Shown here: piece by piece, positions 18,034 through 26,621 of the stretch
Layout of the letters: every line of letters begins with the position of its first letter
Position numbering within the stretch: position 1 is the stretch's first letter
DNA from: Candidatus Contubernalis alkalaceticus
Lineage (GTDB): Bacteria > Bacillota > Dethiobacteria > SKNC01
NCBI RefSeq assembly: GCF_022558445.1
Contig: NZ_CP054699.1
Coordinates: forward strand, 948,001 to 1,012,000
Length of the DNA: 64,000 nt
Reading direction: 5' to 3'
Translations under genes and position numbers: made by a program
Notes under the pieces: generated by a model
The model's database searches: none
Told to the model about the DNA's origin: nothing
The model's input: only the letters and a program-made list of their open reading frames with translations

Positions 18034-18069
18034 TTGTCAAGGTTGTCAGAAGAACTGTCCCCTTGACAA
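18034..18069. repeat. REP-like inverted repeat after hisC
   Basis: Perfect 9-bp arms TTGTCAAGG and CCTTGACAA with an 18-base loop that includes AGAACTGTCCCC. It has no T run. The loop resembles scattered intergenic repeats of anaerobic Bacillota, a resemblance recalled rather than searched. Confidence 0.6.
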
Positions 18070-18070
18070 A

Positions 18071-18100
18071 TTGATATATTTAGAAAAAAATAAATATAAG
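18071..18100 (+). promoter_or_regulatory. Possible promoter of the thiC transcript
   Basis: TTGATA and TATAAG with an 18-base spacer, ending just before the first base of the TPP riboswitch, where a start of transcription is needed. Confidence 0.45.
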
Positions 18101-18106
18101 ATTTAA

Positions 18107-18200
18107 ACCTGGGGGTGCTCCTATAGGGGCTGAGAGGGATATTATTTCCCAACCCTTTGAACCTGTTAGGGTAATACCGGCGAAGGGAAGGTAACTTGAA
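18107..18200 (+). promoter_or_regulatory. TPP riboswitch (THI element)
   Basis: The core matches the thiamine pyrophosphate aptamer: GGGGTGCTCC, then GGGGCTGAGAGGG, ACCCTTTGAACCTG, and TTAGGGTAATACCGGCGAAGGGAAG. It lies 140 bases upstream of thiC. Binding of TPP should favour the terminator at 18211-18238 and shut off thiC. Confidence 0.96.
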
Positions 18201-18210
18201 GTCACAAAGG

Positions 18211-18238
18211 CCGCGGGTTTTCCCGAGGTTTTTCTTTT
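18211..18238 (+). terminator. Riboswitch-controlled terminator before thiC
   Basis: Stem CCGCGGG/CCCGAGG with a TTTT loop and a TTTTTCTTTT tail, directly after the aptamer: the expected expression platform. Confidence 0.8.
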
Positions 18239-18339
18239 GGGTTTTATTATTTGCCATGGAAACAGACAGGACATATCTGACGAAGAAAGAAAAAAAGTTT
18301 AACATTACTAAAATTTAAGAAAAAAGAGGGAGTGGGATA

Positions 18340-19620
18340 ATGACTCAATTAGTTAGTGCGAAACAAGGTAGAATTACCCATGAGATGGAAAAGGTTGCAT
18401 CAAAGGAACAGGTAGATATTCAAGCCTTAATGGAGAGTGTGGCCTGCGGCCAGGTGGTAATTCCGGCCAACCCCAGGCATGTGAATCTTGAACCCGAAGG
18501 GTTTGGGAAAGGCTTGAAGACTAAGGTCAATGCTAACATTGGCATTTCTATGGAATTTAAAGAAAGGGAGCCTGAACTGGAAAAACTGAAAGCCGCGGTG
18601 GAAGCAGGAGCCCATGCGGTGATGGACCTTTCCACCGGACCTTATATAAATGAAATCAGAAGAGAAATTATTAAGTCTTCTCCAGTTCCGGTGGGGACCG
18701 TTCCTGTATATCAGGTAGCTGTAAGTGCCCGTCAGGAGTATGGAAGCGTTACGGCTGTGCCGGAGGAAAATTTCTTAAAAGTGATTGAAGAGCAGGCCAA
18801 AGAGGGAGTGGATTTTATGACGGTGCACTGCGGAATAACCTTGGAATCATTAGAGAGGTTAAAGGAACAGGACAGAGTCCTGCCTCTGGTGAGCCGGGGA
18901 GGTGCCATTATGGCTGCGTGGATGATTCGCCACGGAAAAGAAAACCCTTATTTCCGCTATTATGATCAATTGTTGGAACTGGCCCTTGAGTATGATGTTA
19001 CTCTCAGCCTGGGGGATGGGTTTCGCCCTGGATGTGTGTCGGATGCCACGGACAGACCTCAGATACAGGAACTATTGATTCTAGGAGAGCTGGTGGATAG
19101 AGCCCGGGAAAAGGGAGTCCAGGTAATGGTAGAAGGCCCTGGACATGTCCCCCTGGACCAGATTGCTGCCAATGTACAGCTGCAGAAAAGAATTTGCAGG
19201 GAGGCGCCTTTTTATGTATTGGGGCCCCTGGTTACGGACATTGCCCCCGGGTATGACCATATTGTGTCTGCCATCGGTGGTACTGTGGCGGCGGCAGCGG
19301 GAGCTGATTTTCTTTGTTATGTTACTCCCGCAGAGCACCTGGGTCTGCCCGATGCCCAGGATGTAAGGGAGGGAGTGATGGCCTCTCGGATTGCTGCTCA
19401 TGCTGCTGATTTGGTGAAAGGGGTCAAGGGGGCGGCGGAAAAAGATCTCAGTATGGCTAAGGCCAGGAGGGATTTGGACTGGGAAACTCAGTTCTCTCTA
19501 GCTATTGACCCGGTTAAGGCAAAAGCTGTATGGGAGAGAAAAAACCCTGAGAAAAAGGAGACCTGCTCCATGTGTGGTGAATACTGTGCACTTCGGGTAG
19601 TGGAGGATCACCTAAAATAG
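18340..19620 (+). CDS. thiC: Phosphomethylpyrimidine synthase (HMP-P synthase)
   Basis: Radical SAM enzyme that rearranges aminoimidazole ribotide to the pyrimidine phosphate of thiamine. Motifs include ANPRHVNLEPEGFG, MDLSTGPYINEIRREI, VEGPGHVPLDQIAANV and a C-terminal C-x2-C-x4-C iron-sulphur site in CSMCGEYCALR. The 426-residue form is the short anaerobe type. The ribosome binding site GAGGGAGTGG precedes the ATG. It is under a TPP riboswitch. No other thiamine pyrimidine or thiazole genes follow, but thiL is next. Confidence 0.97.
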   Translation: MTQLVSAKQGRITHEMEKVASKEQVDIQALMESVACGQVVIPANPRHVNLEPEGFGKGLKTKVNANIGISMEFKEREPELEKLKAAVEAGAHAVMDLSTGPYINEIRREIIKSSPVPVGTVPVYQVAVSARQEYGSVTAVPEENFLKVIEEQAKEGVDFMTVHCGITLESLERLKEQDRVLPLVSRGGAIMAAWMIRHGKENPYFRYYDQLLELALEYDVTLSLGDGFRPGCVSDATDRPQIQELLILGELVDRAREKGVQVMVEGPGHVPLDQIAANVQLQKRICREAPFYVLGPLVTDIAPGYDHIVSAIGGTVAAAAGADFLCYVTPAEHLGLPDAQDVREGVMASRIAAHAADLVKGVKGAAEKDLSMAKARRDLDWETQFSLAIDPVKAKAVWERKNPEKKETCSMCGEYCALRVVEDHLK

Positions 19621-19734
19621 TTAATAACAGTATCTTTTTAAAATTGTGTTAACAGGCTGTGATATAATAACTTTAGTGTTTTTTTACATATGGTCAAAAG
19701 ATACATTAAAAGGACGGGGAAGGTTAATAATACT

Positions 19735-20736
19735 ATGTTAATATCTGAAATTGGCGAGGTGCAATTGATAAAAGGGCTGACCCGAGATATTTTCCCTGAC
19801 CCGGAGGTGGTGGTCACAGGAATCGGGGATGACGCAGCTGCAGTTAAAACTGCTGAAGATAAATTGCAGCTGTTCACCAAGGATGTCCTGGTGGAGGGGA
19901 TACATTTTTTGAGGGAGACTATTTCTCCTTGGCAGCTGGGAAGAAAATCTCTGGCAGTAAATATATCGGATATAGCTGCCATGGGGGGGGCGCCCCGCCA
20001 CCTGTTAATAGCAGTGGCATTGCCTTCAAATACGGAAGTGGAATGGATAGAAGAATTCTACCGGGGGATGAAGGATTTGTGCCGCATCTGCTCTATCAAT
20101 CTGATCGGAGGAGATACGGTAAGGTCCCCTCAGGGGATTACCATAAGCATTACTCTGATAGGGGAAGTGGAGCGGGAGCGGATGTTGGTAAGGTCTGGAG
20201 CCAGGGAAGGGGATTTAGTGGCTGTGACCGGTTTTTTAGGGGCTTCTGCCGCTGGGTTGGAACTGCTGCTACAGGGGCTTCCCTCCCAGAATGAATGGGA
20301 GAAGGAAGTTTTGAAGGCACACCAGGAGCCTCCCTTACGCATTAAGGAATCTAGGATACTTTCAGCCTCAGGAGTTGTTACCTCCATGATTGACCTGAGC
20401 GATGGACTGTACAAAGATTTAGGAGAAATCTGCAGTGCCAGTGGTGTAGGCGCCAGGATATTTGCCAGCAGCCTTCCTATCAGTGATGCCACTGGAAGGG
20501 TCTGCCGCCATCTAACCCTGGATCCGGTCAGTTTGGCGGTTTCTGGAGGGGAAGATTACGAACTGCTTTTTACCTTTTCTGAAGAAAATCTTGCCCGGAT
20601 GAAAGATTTATCCGGGGAACTGGAAGGCAAAATAATCGTAATTGGAAAGATTGTCTCCAAAGAAGAGGGCTTAAAGATTGTAGATTTTCAGGGAGAGGAA
20701 ACAAAGCTGACCCGAAAGGGTTTTGATCATTTTTAA
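19735..20736 (+). CDS. thiL: Thiamine-monophosphate kinase
   Basis: Makes TPP from thiamine monophosphate. ThiL motifs are present: GIGDDAAAV, KDVLVEGIHF, the NISDIAAMGG Mg-binding region, GGDTVRSP and MIDLSDGLYKDL. I choose ATG 19735 (MLISEIGE) since homology begins there; an upstream ATG at 19690 would add 15 basic residues not typical of the family. It begins a compact set with tsaE, tsaB, rimI and tsaD, a common order in Bacillota. About 115 bases separate it from thiC. Confidence 0.95.
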   Translation: MLISEIGEVQLIKGLTRDIFPDPEVVVTGIGDDAAAVKTAEDKLQLFTKDVLVEGIHFLRETISPWQLGRKSLAVNISDIAAMGGAPRHLLIAVALPSNTEVEWIEEFYRGMKDLCRICSINLIGGDTVRSPQGITISITLIGEVERERMLVRSGAREGDLVAVTGFLGASAAGLELLLQGLPSQNEWEKEVLKAHQEPPLRIKESRILSASGVVTSMIDLSDGLYKDLGEICSASGVGARIFASSLPISDATGRVCRHLTLDPVSLAVSGGEDYELLFTFSEENLARMKDLSGELEGKIIVIGKIVSKEEGLKIVDFQGEETKLTRKGFDHF

Positions 20737-20750
20737 AATGTTTGGAGGAG

Positions 20751-21230
20751 TTGTTAAAAGTGTATGAACTTACTGCTGCCAGCACCCAGGAAACCCGGGA
20801 AGTGGGGAAAAAATTGGGAATGCTTTTGGCAACAGGGGATATTGTCGCTCTTTTTGGTGATCTGGGGACGGGAAAAACTGTTTTTACCCAGGGTCTGGCT
20901 CAGGGTTTGGGAGTGCATAATTATGTCACCAGTCCTACCTTTGTTTTAATTAATGAATATCCGGGTAGATTACCCCTGTATCATTTTGATGTTTACCGCC
21001 TGGAGGATCCTGAAGAAATCCTGGAACTGGGTTATGAAGAATATTTTTATGGAGAAGGGGTTTCAGTGATTGAGTGGGCGGAGAAAATAGTAGATTATTT
21101 GCCCCATGAGTACCTGGGGATTACCCTGGAGAAGACAGAGCCACTGGAGTTAGAGGGTAGACGCCTGGCTTTTCAGCCCCGGGGAAAAAGATATGTTAAG
21201 ATGGTTGAGGAGCTGATTCAAGGGTGCTAA
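20751..21230 (+). CDS. tsaE: tRNA t6A synthesis ATPase TsaE
   Basis: ATPase partner of TsaB and TsaD in making N6-threonylcarbamoyl adenosine at position 37 of ANN-decoding tRNAs. Walker A is GDLGTGKTVFTQG (about residues 35-47), followed by SPTFVLINEY and HFDVYRLEDPEE, and the ECD-like VIEWAEK. Candidate starts are TTG 20742, TTG 20751 and GTG 20760; GGAGGAG at 20744-20750 makes 20751 or 20760 more likely. It overlaps tsaB by seven bases. Confidence 0.95.
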   Translation: MLKVYELTAASTQETREVGKKLGMLLATGDIVALFGDLGTGKTVFTQGLAQGLGVHNYVTSPTFVLINEYPGRLPLYHFDVYRLEDPEEILELGYEEYFYGEGVSVIEWAEKIVDYLPHEYLGITLEKTEPLELEGRRLAFQPRGKRYVKMVEELIQGC

Positions 21231-21970
21231 TACTGGGAATTGATACTTCTACCATGGTGTGCAGCGTGGCCTTAGCCCGGGAAAACCAGATTGTGGGAGA
21301 GTATACCTTACAGAATAAAAAAACACATTCTCAAAGGCTTATGCCCTTAATCTCTGCGGTGATTGAGAACTGTGATTTTACTCCAGGTGATTTAGGGGGA
21401 ATCTCGGTAACCTGTGGACCAGGGTCTTTTACCGGCATAAGAATTGGGGTAGCTGCGGCCAGAGCTTTATCCCAGGCTTTGGGAATTCCCCTGGTGGGGA
21501 TTCCCACTCTGGATGTGTTAGCCTTTCAGTTCAACTATGGGGAAGGGTTAATCTGTCCTCTGCTGGATGCCCGGCGGGGAGAGGTATATTCTGCTGTTTA
21601 TCGGAGTTCAGGGGAACAAATTGAGAGAATTACTAATTATATGGCTGTTCCCCTGCGGGAGCTGCTGGAGTTCTTAATAGCAGCACCGGAGGAAAAAATA
21701 ATCTTTTTAGGTGATGCCATGGATAAGTACAGGGATCTCTTACAGGAAACATTGAAAGCACGGGCCTGTTTTGCTCCTCCCTTTCTGAGGGTGAACAGGG
21801 GTGCTCTGGTGGCCTACCTGGGCTTAAATAGGATTTGTTCTGAGAAACACCGAGACAATTACCTGCATTTAAAACCAATGTATCTTCGTCGTTCTGAAGC
21901 AGAAGTAAAATGGGAGGAGCGGCAAAAAGGAGATGATGGTGCTGCTGCAGCAGAAAGAACTGAACCTTAA
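21224..21970 (+). CDS. tsaB: tRNA t6A synthesis scaffold protein TsaB
   Basis: ASKHA-fold partner of TsaD. N-terminal LILGIDTSTMVCSVAL, the middle CGPGSFTGIRIGVAAARAL and PLLDARRGEVYSAVY are diagnostic. The 248-residue length is normal. The GTG start overlaps the tsaE stop region, so translation is coupled. Its end overlaps the start of rimI. Confidence 0.95.
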   Translation: MLILGIDTSTMVCSVALARENQIVGEYTLQNKKTHSQRLMPLISAVIENCDFTPGDLGGISVTCGPGSFTGIRIGVAAARALSQALGIPLVGIPTLDVLAFQFNYGEGLICPLLDARRGEVYSAVYRSSGEQIERITNYMAVPLRELLEFLIAAPEEKIIFLGDAMDKYRDLLQETLKARACFAPPFLRVNRGALVAYLGLNRICSEKHRDNYLHLKPMYLRRSEAEVKWEERQKGDDGAAAAERTEP

Positions 21971-22400
21971 ACCTATGGGCCTTGGAGATTTGTTTGAAGT
22001 AGTAGCCATTGAACGTCAGTCTTATATAAAGCCCTGGTCATTTTTTCTTTTTTTAAACGAGTTGAAAGATAATGAATATGCAGATTATTTGGTATTAAAG
22101 AATGAAAATAAGGTGTTAGGGTACGGGGGAATGTGGAATTTTTATCAGTACTGTCACATTACTAACCTTGCGGTGGCTCCTGTTTTTCGGCAGAAGGGGT
22201 ACGGCTGCATGCTTCTTGGAGCCCTGTTGAACAGGGCTGGCGTCAGGGGGGCAAGGAGGGTGTCTCTAGAGGTCAGAGCCACCAATGGCTCTGCCCTGCG
22301 TCTTTACGAAAAAATGGGCTTTAGAGAGGCGGGCATCAAAAAAGGTTATTATGGTGATGAGGATGCAGTCTTTATGAATATAGCTCTTGAAGACAAGTAA
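21936..22400 (+). CDS. rimI: Ribosomal protein S18 alanine N-acetyltransferase
   Basis: GNAT-family acetyltransferase placed between tsaB and tsaD as in most Bacillota. The acetyl-CoA loop is NLAVAPVFRQKGYG, followed by SLEVRATNGSALRLYEKMGF. AAGGAG at 21927-21932 is immediately followed by ATG 21933, ATG 21936 and GTG 21939, so the exact start is unclear; I list 21936. The start lies inside tsaB. Confidence 0.93.
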   Translation: MVLLQQKELNLKPMGLGDLFEVVAIERQSYIKPWSFFLFLNELKDNEYADYLVLKNENKVLGYGGMWNFYQYCHITNLAVAPVFRQKGYGCMLLGALLNRAGVRGARRVSLEVRATNGSALRLYEKMGFREAGIKKGYYGDEDAVFMNIALEDK

Positions 22401-22437
22401 TGTTTTAATATTTTTTAAGGAGAAATGTAAAAGGAAG

Positions 22438-23508
22438 ATGAGTGGTGCCAACATGATTGAAAAGAAAAAAAGTCTGCAAAAAGAAGTCATTATTATGGGG
22501 ATTGAAACCTCCTGTGACGATACTGCCGTGGCTGTAGTATTAGGGGAAGGAAGAATATTAAGTAATCTTGTATCTTCTCAGGCGGATTTTCACCAGAGGT
22601 TCGGTGGAGTGGTGCCGGAGATTGCTTCCCGTCATCACCTGGAGGCTGTAAACCTTTTGGTAGATGAAGCTCTTCGGGAGGCAGGGATGAAGCTGAATGA
22701 ACTCAGTGCAATAGCGGTGACATACGGGCCTGGTCTGGTGGGGGCGCTGCTGATGGGAGTGACTTGTGCTAAAGCCTTGTCTTATGCGGCTGGGCTGCCT
22801 CTGATTGCCGTTAACCACATAGAGGGTCATCTTTATGCTAATTTTTTGCTACACCGGGACCTTGAGCTGCCTCTGGTAGCCCTGATTGTATCCGGGGGCC
22901 ATACTAACCTGGTGTATATAGAGGAACATGGGTGCTTTGAAGTTCTGGGCAGAACCCGGGATGATGCAGCCGGGGAAGTCTTTGATAAAGTGGCCCGGGC
23001 ACTGGGCCTGGGTTATCCTGGGGGCCCGATAATTGACCGGTTGTCTGCAGAAGGTAACCCGGAGGCAATAACTTTTCCCAGGGCCTTTCTGGAGGGAAAC
23101 AGCCTTGATTTTAGTTTCAGCGGCGTAAAGTCGGCAGTTTTAAATTATATAAATCGCATGAGTCAGAAAAATGAGGAAATAGATGTAAGGGATTTAGCCG
23201 CCAGTTTTCAGCAGGCGGTGGTGGAAGTCTTGGTTGAAAAGGCTATTCAGGCTGCCGAAAGGAAGAATGTGAAGACTATTGCCCTTTCCGGGGGCGTGGC
23301 GGCCAATCTTTCACTGCGGTCCAGTCTATCCCGCAGGGCTTCGGAGGAAGGGTATCGTGTTTATTATCCTCCCCTGGAGTTCTGTACGGACAACGGGGCC
23401 ATGATTGCCTGTGCCGGGATTTATCAGTATTTAAAAAAGGATTTTGCGTCAATGGATTTAAATGCCGTCCCCGGCCTGCAGTTGTCTGCCGGATGCGACG
23501 AGACATAA
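22438..23508 (+). CDS. tsaD: tRNA N6-adenosine threonylcarbamoyltransferase TsaD
   Basis: Catalytic subunit that moves threonylcarbamoyl to A37 of tRNA. Motifs: MGIETSCDDTAVAVV, PEIASRHHLE, the metal-binding NHIEGHLYAN, VSGGHTNLVY, GEVFDKVARALGLGYPGGP and SGGVAANLSLR. Start candidates are ATG 22387, 22438 and 22453; the first lies within rimI and adds an unusual extension. The AAGGAG at 22417-22422 is also followed by an ATG TAA mini-frame. The final SAGCDET residues run to a stop before an AT-rich gap with DnaA boxes. Confidence 0.96.
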   Translation: MSGANMIEKKKSLQKEVIIMGIETSCDDTAVAVVLGEGRILSNLVSSQADFHQRFGGVVPEIASRHHLEAVNLLVDEALREAGMKLNELSAIAVTYGPGLVGALLMGVTCAKALSYAAGLPLIAVNHIEGHLYANFLLHRDLELPLVALIVSGGHTNLVYIEEHGCFEVLGRTRDDAAGEVFDKVARALGLGYPGGPIIDRLSAEGNPEAITFPRAFLEGNSLDFSFSGVKSAVLNYINRMSQKNEEIDVRDLAASFQQAVVEVLVEKAIQAAERKNVKTIALSGGVAANLSLRSSLSRRASEEGYRVYYPPLEFCTDNGAMIACAGIYQYLKKDFASMDLNAVPGLQLSAGCDET

Positions 23509-23891
23509 AAGAATCTTACCATTACCTGATTATTTGAGCAAACTATTGCATATTTTTGTTTAATAATTATGTTACCTTTCTGTGGATAATGTGGATATGG
23601 AGAAGAAACCCCAAGGCACCGCATAAAAAATCTGTGGATAACCCTGTGAATTGTGTGGATTACTTAGTTTGTTTGTTATATATTAGTTCAATATAGTTAT
23701 TAAACATAACAAATGATGAATAATTCTTTTTTACATAAAGCTATCTCAAAAGGAATTGTAAAATATATGTTAATTGATAACTCTGGAATGAGAAAAAATA
23801 ATATTTCATAAAAATAATAGGAGTTATTATCACAGTTAATTAGCTTTTTATCTGGAAGAATCTATTATTAGTGTGGAAAGGAATGAATTTT
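23509..23891. other. tsaD-murC intergenic region
   Basis: A 383-base AT-rich gap without a gene. It contains the DnaA-box cluster at 23581-23662 and then about 200 bases of A/T-rich sequence, a possible unwinding region or promoter. No clear terminator for tsaD was seen. Confidence 0.5.
23581..23662 (+). promoter_or_regulatory. Cluster of DnaA boxes between tsaD and murC
   Basis: Five DnaA-box-like 9-mers run in the same direction in 82 bases: TGTGGATAA (23581-23589), TGTGGATAT (23590-23598), TGTGGATAA (23633-23641), TGTGAATTG (23645-23653) and TGTGGATTA (23654-23662). Two are perfect complements of the canonical TTATCCACA. The first two touch end to end. AT-rich DNA with no gene follows up to murC. 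DnaA binding is inferred. Confidence 0.65.
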
Positions 23892-25268
23892 GTGGAAAAT
23901 TATAAAAAAGTTCATTTTGTAGGGATTGGCGGTTATGGAATGAGCGCCCTGGCTAAAATATTTGTGCAGCTGGGTTATGAAGTGAGCGGTTCTGATTTGA
24001 ATGAATCTAACATAACCAAAAAATTAAAGAGCATGGGAGCTCAAATTTATTTTGAGCATAACTTTCAAAACGTTTTAGGTGCAGACCTGGTGGTCTATTC
24101 TACGGCCATTCCCTCAACTAACCCGGAAATCCTGGCGGCCAGGGAGAAAAATATTCCTCTTTGGCATCGCTCAGAACTGCTGGCCTATCTTATAAACAGC
24201 CGTCATGGAATTGCTATTGCCGGAACTCATGGGAAGACAACTACTACTGCTATGGTTTCCCTGGTTTTGGAAAAGGGTGGACTGGATCCTACAGCGGTAA
24301 TTGGGGGAGAGTTGAGTGATTTTGATGGCAATGCCCGGCTGGGGAAAAGCCAGTATCTGGTGGCAGAGGCCTGTGAAAGTGACCATTCTTTTTTACGATA
24401 TAAACCATCTTTAGCGGTTATAACTAATGTTGAAGCGGATCACCTGGAACACTACGGGGGAAGTTTTGAGAGGATTATTGAAACCTATGAAATGTTTTTA
24501 AAAAATCTTAAGAAAGGCGGTAAGACCATTATTTGTGGGGACGATCCTTATCTGGAAAGATTACAGAAAAGCTGTGCTGACCAGTGCATTACTTATGGGT
24601 TAAATAATAACTCCCACTATAGGGTCACAGACATTGCCTACAATCGGGAAGGTTCTACCTTTACGGTTCATTTCGGAGATGAAAAATTGGGAGAAATGCA
24701 GTTGAGTGTCCCGGGAGAACATAATATATACAACGCTTTGGCAGCTGTAGCGGTAGCCCGCGAACTGGGAATGAATTTTACGGATATTAAAGAAATAATT
24801 AAAACCTTTAAAGGTGCCAAACGAAGATATCAAATCGTGGGAGAAGTAAAAGACATTACTGTGGTGGATGATTATGCTCACCATCCAACAGAAATTAAGG
24901 TCACTTTAAAAGCAGCTAAATTGACCGGGGACAGAAGGGTTGTGGCTGTATTTCAGCCCCACCGTTATTCCAGGACGTATTATCTCTTTGATGATTTTGT
25001 TACCAGTTTTAAAGATGCAGATATAATCATTATTACACCTATTTACTCTGCCGGGGAAGATCCCATGGAGGGGATCAGCAGTGAGATTCTAGCACAAAAG
25101 ATTATGGAGCAGGAAAACAGGGAAGTGCTGGTTTTAGAGCCAAGGGATGCAGAAGAATACCTTTTGCATAATTCCTGTGCGGGAGACATTATTATAACCA
25201 TGGGAGCAGGAGATATATGGAAGACTGCTTACAGTTTGGCTGATAAAATTGAGAAGGTGAGGATGTAA
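23892..25268 (+). CDS. murC: UDP-N-acetylmuramate-L-alanine ligase
   Basis: Adds L-alanine to UDP-MurNAc in the first amino-acid step of peptidoglycan precursor synthesis. The FVGIGGYGMSALAKI Rossmann motif, ATP loop AGTHGKTTTTAM (about residue 110), ITNVEADHLEHY, and VDDYAHHPTEI are all clear. GTG 23892 has AAAGGA 10 bases upstream; ATG 23883 and GTG 23871 are also in frame. Length about 458 residues is normal. The next gene begins one base after the stop. Confidence 0.95.
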   Translation: MENYKKVHFVGIGGYGMSALAKIFVQLGYEVSGSDLNESNITKKLKSMGAQIYFEHNFQNVLGADLVVYSTAIPSTNPEILAAREKNIPLWHRSELLAYLINSRHGIAIAGTHGKTTTTAMVSLVLEKGGLDPTAVIGGELSDFDGNARLGKSQYLVAEACESDHSFLRYKPSLAVITNVEADHLEHYGGSFERIIETYEMFLKNLKKGGKTIICGDDPYLERLQKSCADQCITYGLNNNSHYRVTDIAYNREGSTFTVHFGDEKLGEMQLSVPGEHNIYNALAAVAVARELGMNFTDIKEIIKTFKGAKRRYQIVGEVKDITVVDDYAHHPTEIKVTLKAAKLTGDRRVVAVFQPHRYSRTYYLFDDFVTSFKDADIIIITPIYSAGEDPMEGISSEILAQKIMEQENREVLVLEPRDAEEYLLHNSCAGDIIITMGAGDIWKTAYSLADKIEKVRM

Positions 25269-25269
25269 G

Positions 25270-26598
25270 GTGCAGAGTGCTTCTCCAGCTCAAATTTTTA
25301 ATTCTATGCGCAGCGGGAATATACTGCCTGTTACCTCTCACTGCAATCTTTCCTGTGTATTCTGCAGCCATAAACAAAATCCTCCCGGAGTTAAGGCTTA
25401 TGTGCTGCCTGAAAGGGATCCCTTGGAAATTATAGATTCTTTTCAATACTTGTCAGCGAATAAAAAGATTATAATTGGGGAATCTGCTACGGGTATGGTA
25501 GAAGGCGAGCCTTTATGTTATTTGGGAATCAAAAAGGTTTTAGGGAATTTACGACAGCAGTTTCCTGAAACGATGATACAAATTACTACCAACGGAATTT
25601 TACTTAACCGGGATCTTTTAGTTTTCTTTAAAGAGTTGGAACCCCTGGAATTGATTATTTCTTTGAATACCTTGGAAAAAAGAAAAGAAGTTCTGGGGGA
25701 TCTTTCCGGCAGCGATATGGAAGGTATCTTACGGCAGGTTAAAGAAGTAGGGTTGAATTTTCACGGCAGCGTAGTAGCCCTGCCCCATATTCTAGGCTGG
25801 GAAAGTTTAAGAAAGGCCTTGTGGTGCCTGGAGGATAGGGGAGCCGATACCATTAGAGTATTTCTTCCTGGATTTACCCGGTTAGCCCCGTCTTCTCTGG
25901 TATTTGAGCCCTCCCTATGGGAAAAACTCCATGAGTTCTTGTGTGAAGCCAGGGAGGTGCTTAAGGTTCCCATAATATTAGAACCTCCGTTTCTTACAGA
26001 TTTAGAGGCCCGGGTTGAAGGAGTAATTAAAAACAGCCCTGCCTGGGAATCAGGGTTACAGCCGGCAGATGTCATAGAAAAAATAGATGGTGAAAATGTA
26101 ATCTGTCGGGAGGACGCCTTTAACCGGGTTAAATTCCTTTCTTCGCCGGTTCTAAGTATTAATAGAGATGGACAAACCTTCTCGGTGATAGTAAGGAAAA
26201 AGGAAGAAGAATCTCCCGGTTTTATTATGTACAGTGATATAGACCCTGACCAGGTTAAGAATCTGGTACGACGGTTGGAGGGAATGAGGGGCCGAGAGGC
26301 ACTAATATTGACCTCGGTTTTAGGGTACCCGTTGATAAAAACGGTACTGGAGAAAAACTTTCCACAGGAAAATAAAATAGATGTAAAAAAGGTCCCCAAT
26401 GAGTTTTTTGGGGGCAGTATTATGAGCGCTGGGCTGCTGGTAGTGGAGGACTTTATAAAAGCAATTAATAATTTGAAAACAAAACCTGAGGTGATTATTC
26501 TGCCACAAAAACCTTTTAATCGTTATGGAAAGGACCTGCTGGGAATGCAATTACTGAGTATATCGGAAAAAACAGGTTTTCCGGTAATTACAATTTAA
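25270..26598 (+). CDS. Radical SAM/PDZ/DUF512-like protein, rearranged domain order
   Basis: The N-terminal part is a short radical SAM domain with cluster motif C-x3-C-x2-C in CNLSCVFCSH (about residues 23-32). It is followed by QITTNGILL and ISLNTLEKR. A PDZ module (about 253-290) shows GVIKNSPAWESGLQPADVI and KIDGENV. The C-terminal part (VVEDFIKAINNL, LGMQLLSI) resembles the end of DUF512 proteins. Known DUF512 proteins usually put PDZ first, so this order is unusual. Function unknown. GTG start, one base after murC, so co-translated with it. Confidence 0.75.
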   Translation: MQSASPAQIFNSMRSGNILPVTSHCNLSCVFCSHKQNPPGVKAYVLPERDPLEIIDSFQYLSANKKIIIGESATGMVEGEPLCYLGIKKVLGNLRQQFPETMIQITTNGILLNRDLLVFFKELEPLELIISLNTLEKRKEVLGDLSGSDMEGILRQVKEVGLNFHGSVVALPHILGWESLRKALWCLEDRGADTIRVFLPGFTRLAPSSLVFEPSLWEKLHEFLCEAREVLKVPIILEPPFLTDLEARVEGVIKNSPAWESGLQPADVIEKIDGENVICREDAFNRVKFLSSPVLSINRDGQTFSVIVRKKEEESPGFIMYSDIDPDQVKNLVRRLEGMRGREALILTSVLGYPLIKTVLEKNFPQENKIDVKKVPNEFFGGSIMSAGLLVVEDFIKAINNLKTKPEVIILPQKPFNRYGKDLLGMQLLSISEKTGFPVITI

Positions 26599-26621
26599 AC
26601 AGATAAGCTAAATTACCGGAA
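26579..26621. terminator. Convergent terminator-like hairpin
   Basis: Perfect 11-bp arms TTCCGGTAATT (26579-26589) and AATTACCGGAA (26611-26621) overlap the 3' end of the radical SAM gene and touch the end of the leftward acetyltransferase gene. A and T stretches flank both sides. Confidence 0.65.
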
